DNA of 64,000 nucleotides from Burhinus oedicnemus (Eukaryota > Chordata > Aves > Charadriiformes > Burhinidae): assembly GCA_008921705.1 (NCBI GenBank), contig VFFE01007869.1, forward strand, positions 367,392 through 431,391, written 5' to 3'. The notes beneath the pieces were generated by a model that was not told the origin of the DNA, searched no databases, and saw only the letters and a program-made list of their open reading frames with translations. Both the position numbers and the translations under genes were made by a program. Positions 1 to 11,340 of this stretch are shown here, in pieces (the stretch's first letter is position 1; each line of letters begins with the position of its first letter).

Positions 1-102
1 TCAAAATCATTGGGAAATCCCTGTCATGGAAAAGCTAGCTATGGAAACACACAGGAAGGAAGGTAGGAAAAAAAGAAGCTGGTGGTTGCAGGTACTCTGT
101 TA

Positions 103-108
103 TTTATT
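103..108 (-). terminator. Candidate distal poly(A) signal AATAAA for CLDN11
   Basis: The plus-strand TTTATT reads AATAAA on the minus strand. A GT-rich stretch (CTGTGTGTTT in minus-strand sense, near 47-56) follows it and could be the downstream element. A second AATAAA at 687-692 is a possible proximal site only about 345 bases after the stop. Confidence 0.5.
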
Positions 109-686
109 GTACAGTATTTCACTGAAAGTACAAAGGCATCATCAGTATTCACCAGAATTGTATTGTAACGGGTACATTATATTGCGTGTTAAAATGTGCT
201 ACTTGAGTGATGCAAGACAGAACACAAATTCAGAGGAAGAAAGCAAGGAGTTTAAAAAAATGTAAAAATACATTTTTAGTAACTGATCTGTACAAAGGAA
301 AAAAAAGAAACCAAACAAGAGTGCGGGGATTAGAGCCCCCAAAGTCATTTAAAACTATATAAAAAGGCACTGTTATCTACCCTGTGATTAGGACCTTTGG
401 GTTCCGTTTCCTTCATACTGATGACTGTGGGGGTGGGGGAAATACTGTTACTAAAATGATCAAACTCATACAAAAGTATTTACAGAGAAAGGCAGAAAAA
501 ATTCCCCTACTCTTGTTCCAAAAGAGAAACCTTTGCCCGGTTGGAGAGTACAGCCTTCCTCCCGACCCCCTCACCCAAAGCGTGCCAGAGCAGTGACCTT
601 GAACGGGGGAAAGCAAGTAGTGACGTGGTGGGAGAAGCTGCCAGAGTCCTTCTAACAACGGCAAAGTGTCTCCCTCTCATTTCTGT

Positions 687-692
687 TTTATT
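687..692 (-). terminator. Candidate proximal poly(A) signal AATAAA for CLDN11
   Basis: A perfect AATAAA lies on the minus strand about 345 bases past the stop codon. No strong GT-rich element follows at once, so it is weaker than the distal signal at 103-108. Confidence 0.3.
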
Positions 693-1037
693 GCTTTAAA
701 CTCTCCTATAAGCAGGGGAGCCAGAAAATAAAATAAAAACCCTAAAACCCACACGACAGCCCCAACCCATCTGAGTCATCCTGGCTGCAAGAAGATGGGG
801 CAGGTGGTCAGGACAAATTGGGGAGGACCAAGAGGTAGGGCTGGCTGGAGCTTTCTTTCTAGGAAAGGGGGGAAGAGGTGGGGAGAATAACGCTTCAAAC
901 TACCAGACATTTGTGCTGCTTTTCTAAATCTTCCCCTGGGAGCCTGACAGCGGCGTGTGTCAGTAGAAGCAAACCCAGGGCACACAAACCCACCAGCCAA
1001 AGCATCCGACGGCAGCCGTGGGACGTCCCCAGGACGC

Positions 1038-1270
1038 TTACACGTGAGCGCTCTTCGCGTGGGTAGGGGAGCTGGATCCCGAGGCGTAGTAGAAACGGTT
1101 TTCACCAAACGTCTGGGCATCTCCCGAGCAGCAGACGATGACGCAGCCGCCGAAGAGGCAGAGGGCAGAGCCGATCCAGCCCGTGTACAGGGAGTAGCCG
1201 AAGCTCATAATGGTGGTCTCACGGTGGGCGCACACGGGAAACCAGATCGTTGCAACGACGCCACACATGG
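1038..1270 (-). CDS. CLDN11: CLDN11 coding exon 3 (terminal)
   Basis: This exon encodes residues 131-207 and the TAA stop: the rest of membrane segment 3, the second extracellular loop (PVCAHRETTI), segment 4 and the cytoplasmic tail. The tail has a serine-rich GSSSPTH stretch and ends SAHV. The acceptor is CTCCCCAG|CC, entered in phase 1. Confidence 0.97.
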
Positions 1271-4200
1271 CTGGGGAGAGAGGGAAAGGAAAGGTAACTC
1301 CGGCATGTAATCCCACCACGGGGACAGAGAGCATGCCAAAGGGGAGGGAAGGCTCTGCGGGACAGGGGACAGAGAGGGAACCCATCCCTCCTCCCTTGCA
1401 GTCCCACGGTGGAACCCAGGACCATCAGCATCAGGCCTTGGTCCAAGGGATCTCCGAGCAGGAGGCAGCGTGGGAGCCTCGTGGGGAGAGAGATCAAGAG
1501 AGAACGGCCATCTCTCTCAGCCACCCACAAACAAAAAGAAAAAACAACTGCTGCTTGACACAAACCGATGTATTTATTACAAGGGAAACAGATTTGTTCC
1601 CCAGAAATATCTTTAAGGGGGAAGAATGAAGGTCATCCCTGAGACTGATGCTCTGGAGAGCTGCAGAATTAGGAGCAGATTAGATACAAAGCAAGACCAC
1701 AAAAGCCGTACGCATCGGTGAGACGGTAAAATCGGTGGCCCAAAGTCAGCTGGTTTAAATCGTTATTTCCGCATGAACTCGTGTGCTACGGCCTCAGCCC
1801 ACGTCAATCGGCATCACTGCAGTTGCTCTGCTGTGCGGTCACACGAACGTTAACGAAATACCCCAGCACTCAGCAAGACAGAGCGGGGTTTATAAAATAC
1901 AAGCAGAAAATGAGCAGGGACAAAATAAGCAGCAGTACAGTATTATTGGTTTGGGGTTTTTTTTTAATGGAGAAGGAAACGTCTCACAACTCTGGAAAGC
2001 AGATTCCACTTCCCTGTGGAAAATTTCTCTACATCAAGTGATGGCGACAAACCCAGCAAGGCTCTCCAGCAACCTATTGAATTGAATTGAACAGAAACGG
2101 GACCTCATCTGAAGGGAAAACAGTTATTTTACCTCAAAAAATGACTGAGGACTTCAAAGTTTGCTTGAAATTCCTTTTTTTTTTTTTTTTTTTTTTTCCC
2201 CCCACAGCGGGAAGGCTGCCGCCGTGGTGCTGTGGGGACGGCTAGGCAGGTGACACGTGAAGTAGCCACCCTCGGGACAGTAAAGCGGGTTCAAACGCAG
2301 CGCCGCGCAGGCAGCCAGGCTGGAGCCCAGGACGTTCTCAGCGAGCAGCACACAGGCAGGGTTCGCTCCGAGCGGGGAGAAAACACGTGCCCTGCGTTCC
2401 CCTCGTGCTACGCAACGTCACGCTCGCTACCCTCACCGAGGGTCCTACCTCCGTCCTGCGAAGTCCCCCCACGCACCGAGGGCAATGGGAGCCGATGGTG
2501 TTAATCGCCTCGCAGGAGCGGGTCCTAAAACAATACTCCTTCATGGCCTGCACATCTGAGAAGAATTAATCTGTCAATATTTACTTGCCTCCGGGACAAG
2601 CTGTGCAGGAGTCCATCCTTGTGGCTATCAGAGAACCAGAGCAAAACAATAACAGGACCGTGGCAGCGTTACAGATTTCCACCGACCGCGTTAAAAGGTA
2701 TCTGGAGGCAGTGTCAAAAAGTTAAGGTTGCAAGAGGAAAAAAAAAAAGGGGGTGAGATTAAAAATAAAATTGTTTAGTTAAAGAGGAGAACAAACCGTA
2801 GCTCCTGGCCGGTACAGCAGAAAACCTATCCCCAATAGCTGCAGTTATTGTGAGAGAAAATATTTTCTTATGGAAAAGAGAAGAACATTTGAAGGATGCT
2901 AATAAAGCCAGTAATAATTTTGGGCCTCCTCAAAGCGAGGACCCTGTGGCTTTGGAGGAAATTTTTGGGGAAGGCAGGGAGGGGAGAACAGCATTTCTCC
3001 CGCGCGGGGATCGGGCCTGCAAACAGCTCGTGAGCTTTAAAACAAAAATGTATCAGTTGGGAATACGCAAAGCATTCTAATGGGCTCCGCAACAAAAAGC
3101 TTCTTTGTTGTCCGAAAAGACACAATCATCTTTTCTTTTTCTGTCAGCAGTAAATATATAGATATATTTATGTCCATAGACTATAAGAGCCTTATCTATC
3201 CAGACCCTCCCCCACAACTCAGGACCGAAAAAAACACTCGCGCCGGGGCGAGAAGAGCTCTCAGGGCCACTAACACAATAGCATCCCTTGTGCCTGTGGC
3301 TGAACTACATGTAAAACCACCTTATTTTAATGCTGACGATACCAGAAAGCTGTGAAACACAAGCCGAGGACTCTGCCTGGGTTAGTTTGACCTCTCTGTC
3401 TTCGGAGGCTACCAGCTGTCGTCAGTCACCAGCGACCCCGTTGCTCAGCAAGAGGAACGCCCTGAAACAGGACTGGATTTCATCGCTCTGCATAGGTTAG
3501 ATTGGGCTGTAAATCCTCTGAGAAGATGCGAAAAGGGCGGTCTGCGATTGCCATGTGTCTTGGCGAACTCAAATTTTGGTCTGGCTATAGCACAGAGAAA
3601 GGTTGAAGAAAAGCTGATTCGCCAAGAAACCCAAAGGGATCGGAAAAGGCATTTTAGGGCAAGTTTCAAGTACTGAAATAGCTGCCTACAAGGACAAACT
3701 CTTTGAATAGGAATTATTACCCCTTTTCTTTTGTGCTGATGCCGAGAGACTCTTTGCCTCTCCCTAAATATGAAAGTCTTCAGACAGTAGAGCTGCTGCA
3801 GTCAATATAGTCTAGCAGAAAAGTAAAAGAAAGCCTGTAAACAGAAGGAATATTTTCCATTAGGCCAACTACGTTAGCTGGAAAAACAGGCACGCTTTGG
3901 GGCACGCACATGCTGGAAAGTTTGCCTGCTTTTTGCAGCCGGAGTGGGCAATCCTGTAAAAGCCACTGCCTCGAACCTGCAGAAATCACCTCGGTACTAC
4001 ATGGTGTGGTTGTTCTTGCTCCGTTGGATGGCTGTGAATCCACAGGGACACATCCCGGGCTCCCAGCATTTCTAAGTTCTTTTTGACTACGGACCTGCAG
4101 CGGCTCAAACCTTTGAGTTAAAACTCTTAATATTCTACATTACAGGCATGTTTTAATCAGATGGAAGTACACATAGACAAGAAGCACAGAAGGTGCCCGG

Positions 4201-7200
4201 GGAGGTGGGGGAGATAGAGCAGGATTACACTAACTCAAGGGACAGTGAGTCCCTGCCAAACTCCTTAACAGTAACTTAAAGGCTTTCTGCAAAATAAAGA
4301 ATACTCCTCTTTCACAGCTAAATTTAATCATTCTGAGTTGCTGACTCAAAGTCACACGGATTTCTCTTTCAAAGCATTTGGTTGAAATAATAGATGTCCA
4401 TGATTCTTTTTTTTTTCTGTGTTCAAGGCAATCTTTTTATCTTGATATCTGTGGTTTTACAAGTAAATCTCATGCAGTGTCCAGAAAAAAATATTAATAT
4501 CCTTTATTTAGGATACAATAGCTAATACGGTCATTTTGCAGTAGCAATTGCCAATAACTAATGTATTTTTCATCTGTGTTTTCCACTGTCTAGTGTCCCT
4601 CACCTCCATTAGGAAAATGCCCGCTTGGTTATCAGCACGGGGTCCCCCGAATTAGTATCAACGACACAGGATGGGCCAGGGTTTTTCCATCAACACTTGC
4701 GTATGAAATATTTTCATACCGGCTCAGAGCAAACCTCCGCTGACGGTTGTTTTCGGCAATAAATCAATTCTCTCGGACAGATAGGATCAAGCAAAGACAT
4801 AAATACATCAGCAGGCAGGATAGGAGGGTGTGCACACAGGTTGCACTCTGCAGCCTGCTATTCTCAGCGGACAAAAAAATCAATGGAATATCTGAGCCCA
4901 TTGTTTTCCTGGCAAGTTTTCAACTTTTTTTTTTTTTTTTGGGGGGTGGGGTGGGGTTAGTTTGGGTTTTTTGCTTTTTTTCCCCTCACACTGTTTCAAC
5001 CCCTGTTTTCCTTTTTAATAAATCCCGGTGACAAACTGCCATCCCTTCCCCGAGCGACAAGTGAAGTTTGCCGTGGGGCCAGCTCCCCATCTCACATCTC
5101 AACTACCTCTTTCTGCTATGCTGGCGAGCGTTCGGGGGCTTGTTTTCTTTTAACCAGAGCTCTGGGAGTTGGTCTCCACTTAGAGGAAAAGGCTGGAACC
5201 CACGCGGTTGGGGAAAAACCACAAACGAGAGTTCAGTGGCCAGAGGCTAAATAAGAACAGTCCAGGGCATATTACTTCTAGAATATAATTAATTTTACTG
5301 CAGTATTGTGATTTTTCAAGGCCTGATTCATGCTTATTAAATGCTCTGGAATGGTAACACCTCATTTTGCAAATAACAGATCATTAATCAGCTTAAATAA
5401 TGTCAAAGTCCCCAGCTCTGTACACTATTCTTCTTCCAAAGGGACTGTCTTGCTAAGCAGCCCAGAAGAATTTGGGGTTTGTGAAAATAAATATGGGTTA
5501 ATTTGTTGTTTGGGGTTTTTTTTAAAAAAACCCAAAACTTAAGAGCAAAAGAAGCTTATTTATTCTTCATTTGTGATCTGACAAAAAGAGCATTATTGTA
5601 ATTGTAACTAAAACATTGTGACCGGGCTGCTGTTCCCAGCCCAGATCATGCAGGACATCAGCGACATGAGCAAACCACTTCACCTGCAGACGCTTCGAAA
5701 CTCACGGGGGTAAAAACCAGTAAGAAGTCCAAATCCGACCCAAAGAGTGTTCACCTGCCAATGTCTATGTAAATACATGTTTTCTTTCCTCACAGGATTT
5801 ACTTAGTGGGAAAACCATGTTCTGAGGCAGAGAGGAGCTTGGTTTATGGAGCACCGCAACTCCTCTCCTCCATCCTCTTACATCTATTCTCCTCCCTGGT
5901 GTCACACCGCAGCAAGACCAGGATGGGACAGTGGCACACTAGACCCCAAACCCCTGGTGCAACACTGGAAGAGACGGGATTTCACTTATTCTAATATTGC
6001 CACTGTAATTTGTTTGCTGCGTGTTCTGGTCCTGTAATCCTGCTGCCCTTTGGCGAAGCAGATTTAGGGGCAATACTCCGGCCTCCACGAGTGCAGCCAT
6101 GCAAACGGGGCTGATCTACCCTTCTCCTTGACTGGAACCAAAAACTTGCGTTTGTTTGTGATGAAGCGCAGCTCTGCTGGGCCTCCCCCGTCCTGGGCAG
6201 GGGAAATCCGGCACTAAAATTTCTTTCGCAGGCAGGAAAAAACCCACTTTTTCTTTCACTTTGCCAAGCCCAAATACATGACTTAAGGTTTTGGGACAGG
6301 GATGAAGGCCACATTACAACAGCTGTTTAACATGGCTGTTCATGATTGGGATGTCCTAAACAGGCCCTATAAAGCTTATTTTAGGATTTCCAGCTGTGGC
6401 AACATGCCCTTAAACCCCACAGACGCTAAAAGGGCCCCTTGGTCTCAGTCCCTTAGATTTGGGACGTACTGACTCGTACTATCTGCTTCGCACCAAGGCA
6501 CCGGAGGAGGGACCGCTTGCAAGGAAGGAGCGTCCAGAGGACAGCCCCTCCGAGCGTGCAGCTATATCCAGTGCCCACTTGAAAAAAAAAATAAGGAGGA
6601 GAAGAAGAAGACGGGCATGATGTCAGCGCGGGCTGCCAGCGACCAGCAGAGCCACACAAAGAGGCCACTTTCCCTCACCCCTCCTCCTCTGCCACACAGA
6701 CGGGTAAAAACAAGGCACCGCAGCCTGTTGCTGAGATGACGAGGCTTCAAGAACATGCAGGTGTTGCGCTGGGGACAATGAGCTCCACAGTCTGCGCTGC
6801 TCAAAACAATCTCCTCCGCAGGCACAGAGGACGGGAAGAAATTCCCAGCGGAACTTTGTGGCCAAGGGCAAGGCTGGGCAGAGGGGGTTAGGAGGCACAG
6901 GGGACACACCACTCCTCTTCCCAGGTCCATGCCACCTCCGTGCTGCCTCTCCTGCTGTCCCCACATCACCAGCACCCCCTCGGCTGCAGGGTTCCCTCTC
7001 ACACACCTCAGCTTACTTTGACCTGGCTGCATCTGCAATGCTCAGGGAAATTCCAAGGCTATCCATTCCCCGTAAGCAGCTTGGGAGTTTTGACCCTTTT
7101 CCAAAAATAGCATCACTTCCACATCAAACCAGGAAAACCAGCTGCCTGTGTACAACTGCTGTCGCCCTCCCACAGACACAGGTATCGGCCATGCCCAAGG

Positions 7201-10200
7201 ACTCCACAAGGCAATGCACAGTAGGGTTTTGCAGCCCTCCCCTCTTCGCCCTGCTCCGCTCCCTGCCGCCTGTCTTTGTCCTCCCGCTCCTGTTCGTGCC
7301 TTTTGTTCACCCCACAGACTGCAGTGATACTGGAGGACTTCAGGGTCAGCCCAGCCTGGACAACCATCATCTGAGGTGGACACGCTCAACCAGCTTGCAC
7401 CTTGTCATCCTGGAGCAGAGGAAGACCTCTGGCTCTCCACACGTGGTGGGCGCCTTACCCAGGAGAATGATGAGGATCCCTCCTAGCTGGGACCGTCGGT
7501 ACTTGGCAGCTCCAGGCTCATGGCCCATCCGGATGCAGGGCAAGACCGTTATCAGCAAGAAGATAGCAGGAAGACCCAGGACAGAGGCAGCGATCATCAG
7601 TGCTCGACATGCTTGGACGTAACCTGTTGGCAAGGCAAGGAAAGAAGATTTTGATTATTTGACACAAGACAATCATAGAATGGTTTAGGTTGGAAGGGAC
7701 CTTAAAGATCACCTAGTTCCAACCCCCCTGCCGTGGGCAGGGACACCTCCCACTAGACCAGGTTGCTCAAAGCCCCATCCAACCTGGCCTTGAACACCTC
7801 CAGGGATGGGGCAGCCACAGCTTCCCTGGGCAACCTGGGCCAGTGTCTCACCACCCTCACAGTGAAGAATTTCTTCCTGAAATCTAATGTAAATCTCCTC
7901 TCTTCCAGTTTGAAGCCATTACCCCTTGTCCTATCACTACATGCCCTTGTAAAAAGTCCCTCTCCAGATTTCTTGTAGGCCCCTTTCAGACACTGGAAGG
8001 CCACAATAAGGTCTCCCTGGAGCCTTCTCCTCTCCAGGCTGAACAGCCCCAACTCTCTCAGCCTGTTTTCATAGCAGAGGTGCTCCAGTCCTCTGATCAT
8101 CTTCGTGGCCCTCCTCTGGACCCACTCCAACAGGTCCACGTCCTTCTTGTGCTGAGGACTCCTTTTTGAGAACCTTTGGACAAAGGCTCCTGTTTGATTA
8201 GCTCCCAACATTTGCATGGAGTACCGGAGACAGGTTCAATCCTTTGTGGAAACAATTAAGACAGTGAGACTGCAGTACAGTGGTTAGTGCGTGAACATGG
8301 GGTGTGCACACTCAAAATACTCCAACAAACAAGCAGCACTGCCTGGAAAACACAAGCTCTTCCCAGCAAGACACTGACAAATCCTGGAGCTGGGAAATAT
8401 AGGAAGGGAAAGTAGGAAAAACAGCTAGGAAGGAGTTTTCCTGTATCTTTTTGTAGAGAGCTTTGATTAAATAACAAGAATTTGAAGTCTAAAGAGCAGC
8501 TTGCTGTGAGCAGAGGAGGTCCACAGTCATCCAAAAGGAGGGCTGAATAGTTGAAGTCCCATTACTGCAACATGCAGGTCCATGAGATACCACCACCAGC
8601 TGCCCTGAGGAGCTGAGGGCTGTTGACCTGGGAGGAGGAGGGATGCTCAGCAATCACAGCCACGTCCTGATGCTGCACCTCAGGAGTCCAGCCTGGTAAC
8701 GGGGTTTCAGAGGAGACCTGTGGCTCGAGGTGACCAATCTGGCCCAAACCACAACACTGGCACAGCTCTTCCTTAGGGAGAAGAAACGACTGCACCTTGC
8801 AGAGCTGCTTGAGTTGCCATAACCAACGGCCACGTTATCCCTCCAGGTCCCTACGGACATCACGGGATTCCCTGGCATTTCATCAGTTACCACCCCTCTC
8901 CTGCCTGCCCCAGTGCAGCACCAGCAGCCTAACACAAGGCAGCAAGGAACGACAGGGGACGGGCACTGTGGGTGTGCTGGGCTGGGACGTGACATTTCTA
9001 CCACTCTGTGAGGGTCTACGTATAATAATGTATTAAAAAAACCCCATATTTTTAATATATTATGTATATGTCATTTAAATTTTATATATATTATATAAAA
9101 TTTAGATATGATATATATAATTTATACATAAATAAATAAAACCAGGTCACTACTTGCATGCAAAAGAACAAGTCTCAGATTTGCTGCGTTGCCTAGTGAG
9201 CCTCCACCAGCTCTTGGGACAGTTTCAGCGGAGCGAACCCGCTGGCTCTCTTTCCCCTCTTGTTAACAAAATGAAGCTGCCACATGCAGACGTGGAGTTT
9301 CGTGATGCCTCAATCAGCAAAAAGGGGCCTCGAGCAAGTCCCGCTGACATACGGATAAGACATGGGGAATGAGGACTTTACTGTTCCTGGAAATGTAAGC
9401 TCTGTGTATATTGAATATTTGCTTGATTTTTCAAGATGAAACTTAAGAAAAAAAAGTTACCTGAGGAGTTCAGGGCAAAAAATGAGATCCTAAACGAAGG
9501 AGATGGCAGTGCCCAGTGTGGTTTCTACGCAGTCAATCCCGATTAAAAGAGAATACAAACAAACACGTTTGTTCTAAATACATTTCAGTTATCGGGCACA
9601 CCAGGATAAATTTCCCTCTCATGGAGAGCTGTGAGTATCTAATGGGTTACATGCAGAAGTATCGTGCTTTGTGATTTGTTTCTGCCGGAGAGAAGCATTG
9701 CTTTCTGCCGCTGAAAGACCTATTTACCTATTTATTAAACTTCATTCAGTAATGTTTCTTCAGGGCAAGCCTTTTCTCTGTCTGCTGTGCCGGATCCTAT
9801 TGGACAACAGGAGCAGAAAGGAAGGCAAACCTACTGAAACGGAGTATGCACACACAGGGAAAGGGAGAATGGGAGCGACCCTGAGAGATTCAGTGTTGCT
9901 AAGCACTATGTGGTACAGACTAGGCTCTGTAGCCGAGAGAAATTCGGGAATAACCTTTCTAACCTGTTGTGAAATTGTTTTCACAACAGTTTAAATAAGC
10001 AAACGTGAAAGAAAACTACAAGGAATGGTTATGTCTACCCTGAGAGCTTTGGAAGAGGCATCTCTGACATGCTAGAGGAGGTGCGACCTAAAACCTAGCA
10101 GAACAAAGAAGCGCTACAGAGTTAACACTGATTGAAACGGGTAAGATCATTAACTAAACTTACAGGGACAAGACCACACAAGACTTTGGCAGGTTTAATT

Positions 10201-11099
10201 AGCTCAAAAGATGTATTAATACTGATGAAACACCTTGCTTAATTTTTGCTTTGCAGTAAACTAGATGAAAATTACTATATAATTAGAAGATATCAAGACA
10301 AGTTAAATGTAGTTACATCTGTTTGCCATGTAAAATTTCTGTCTTGCCTTAGAACATGTGGGAAGCACAAGACCGTCAAGACTAATGATGATCTTCCAAG
10401 AGATTAAAAGCCATAGCAGCATTAATAATAGATGCTGAAAGATTCATTATACTCAAAATCATTTTAAGGAATAGAACCTTAACATTTGTAATAGTCCATC
10501 ATGATCTCAAAGCAAAACTTGAAATACTCTACTATACCTCAGTATACTATGTATGTTTTGCAACACCATCTAGATACAAGATGTGAAAGAACAGCGAGCA
10601 TTTACTAAGAGCAATGATTAAACATTAACCAGACTTTAATAGCCACCGATAACACATGATACCTGGGTACAATTAAAACCAGGTAAGATTTAATGAGAAT
10701 CGCGGTAAGAGCTATCATTCACATTCTTTAGTGTATTTCATGGACCATCTCCTGCACTGATGAAGTTGAAGGAGCTTCACCATCACTTCATGCTGCAGCA
10801 GGACCTGCCCCGCTCAGAGCAAGGCTTGGCTCCTCACCTCCAGGTGGGAAGGGGGAGGACGGGGCACACGTACCTGGCAGTATGAGGATGTCCACGAGGG
10901 GCTTGCAGTGATAGAGACCTGTCGCCATGACGCAGTCTGCCCACAGCCCCTTGGATCCCAGCTCATCCATTTTCCTGCAGGTGGTGATGGTGTAGCCGCA
11001 AGTCACCACCCAGTCGTTGGTGGCTGTTGCCACAACCACCCCGATCCACCCTATAAAACTGCAGACAAATCCGGCCAGGTGCAGGCAGGTGGCCACCAT
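1038..11099 (-). CDS. CLDN11: CLDN11, claudin-11 (complete, 3 coding exons)
   Basis: Coding segments are 10874-11099, 7459-7623 and 1038-1270 on the minus strand. They sum to 624 bases, giving 207 residues plus TAA, the same length as human claudin-11. Claudin-11 is a four-pass membrane protein that forms tight-junction strands in CNS myelin and between Sertoli cells. The first extracellular loop carries the claudin signature: W30, GLW at 51-53, C56 and C65. Four hydrophobic segments lie near residues 1-22, 82-103, 122-142 and 157-177. The tail ends SAHV, a PDZ-binding type C-terminus. All splice sites are GT-AG and both introns are phase 1. The start at 11099 has G at -3 and G at +4 and gives the family N-terminus MVATC; an in-frame ATG 14 codons upstream has no family support. 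No break or missing key residue is seen. Confidence 0.97.
1271..7458 (-). other. CLDN11 intron 2
   Basis: This 6.2-kb intron is bounded by a GTAAGG donor at 7458 and a CCCCAG acceptor at 1272-1271. It includes a run of about 23 T at 2175-2198 and another T-run near 4926-4940. I see no exon, RNA gene or recognisable element. Open frames here are short or antisense and lack family similarity. Confidence 0.85.
7459..7623 (-). CDS. CLDN11: CLDN11 coding exon 2
   Basis: This 165-base exon encodes the end of Gly76 through Leu130 and the first base of Ala131. It covers transmembrane segment 2 (ASVLGLPAIFLLITVL), the short cytoplasmic loop with CIRMGHEP and YRR, and the start of segment 3. The acceptor is CCAACAG|GT after a pyrimidine-rich tract, and the donor is CTGG|GTAAGG. 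A CR1 element ends only about 48 bases upstream of the acceptor. Confidence 0.97.
7671..8163 (-). mobile_element. CR1 LINE fragment, 3' end of reverse transcriptase ORF and 3' UTR
   Basis: Read on the minus strand, the sequence encodes the end of the CR1 ORF2 product (motifs [31 protein letters not shown] and RHWPRLPREAV). It then gives the CR1 3' UTR block with GGTCCCTTCCAACC and the terminal ATTCTATGATT. It is severely 5'-truncated, as most CR1 copies are. The coding part is still largely open from about 8163 to 7753. It lies in CLDN11 intron 1 in the same orientation as the gene. Boundaries are approximate. Confidence 0.93.
9076..9104. repeat. Perfect 13-bp AT-only inverted repeat with 3-nt loop
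   Basis: The arms 9076-9088 and 9092-9104 are exact reverse complements (left arm TAAATTTTATATA). They sit in the middle of an about 100-bp AT-rich tract at 9040-9140, which is full of TATA repeats. Such sequence can extrude as a cruciform. It is intronic and no function is implied. Confidence 0.85.
10874..11099 (-). CDS. CLDN11: CLDN11 coding exon 1
   Basis: This exon encodes residues 1-75 and the first base of Gly76: the first membrane segment and nearly all of the first extracellular loop with the W-GLW-C-C signature. It ends in phase 1 at a CAG|GTACGT donor. The open frame runs on into the intron but loses all claudin similarity after ILPG, which fixes the boundary. Confidence 0.97.
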
Positions 11100-11340
11100 G
11101 TCGATCCCTTGAGGGGGCAAGCTGGACAGGAGAGCGTCCACAGGGGTTCAGCAAAGCCGGTCGGTGAGCTTCCTGCTGCGGATCCCGGCTGCTGGGACCT
11201 TCTGTGGGCTGCGAGCAGGAGGGATGGGGGTTTGGTAGGACGAGGTCCCTGGTCAGGCGCTGCTGCCGGCACTCGGCTGCCTCTGCCCAGCTCCCTCCCT
11301 GGGAGGGGTTAGAGCTGCCTCCAGCCCCATAACGCATGGG
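11100..11340 (-). promoter_or_regulatory. CLDN11 5' UTR and proximal promoter region (inferred)
   Basis: This GC-rich stretch lies directly upstream of the CLDN11 start codon and is expected to hold the 5' UTR and core promoter. I see no clear TATA box, and the start site cannot be placed from sequence alone. It contains several CpGs but is much smaller than the SKIL island. Confidence 0.5.

Larger units (their letters stand above)
85..1037 (-). other. CLDN11: CLDN11 3' UTR (inferred extent)
   Basis: This is the stretch downstream of the CLDN11 stop, down to the inferred cleavage region below the poly(A) signal at 103-108. No other coding signal is seen in it. The length of about 950 bases is ordinary for this gene, but the exact 3' end is inferred. 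Confidence 0.55.
7624..10873 (-). other. CLDN11 intron 1
   Basis: This 3.25-kb intron has a GTACGT donor and an AACAG acceptor. Besides the CR1 fragment it contains a GC-richer unassigned stretch at about 8560-9000 and an AT-rich palindromic tract near 9040-9140. No other exon is visible. Confidence 0.85.

Noticed and set aside
1210..1629. Plus-strand 139-codon open frame
   Set aside because: It overlaps CLDN11 exon 3 in antisense and shows no family similarity, so it is a shadow of the real exon and its flanks.
6858..7622. Plus-strand 254-codon open frame
   Set aside because: It runs antisense across CLDN11 exon 2 and GC-rich intron and has no recognisable domain. The minus-strand exon explains the open sequence at its end.
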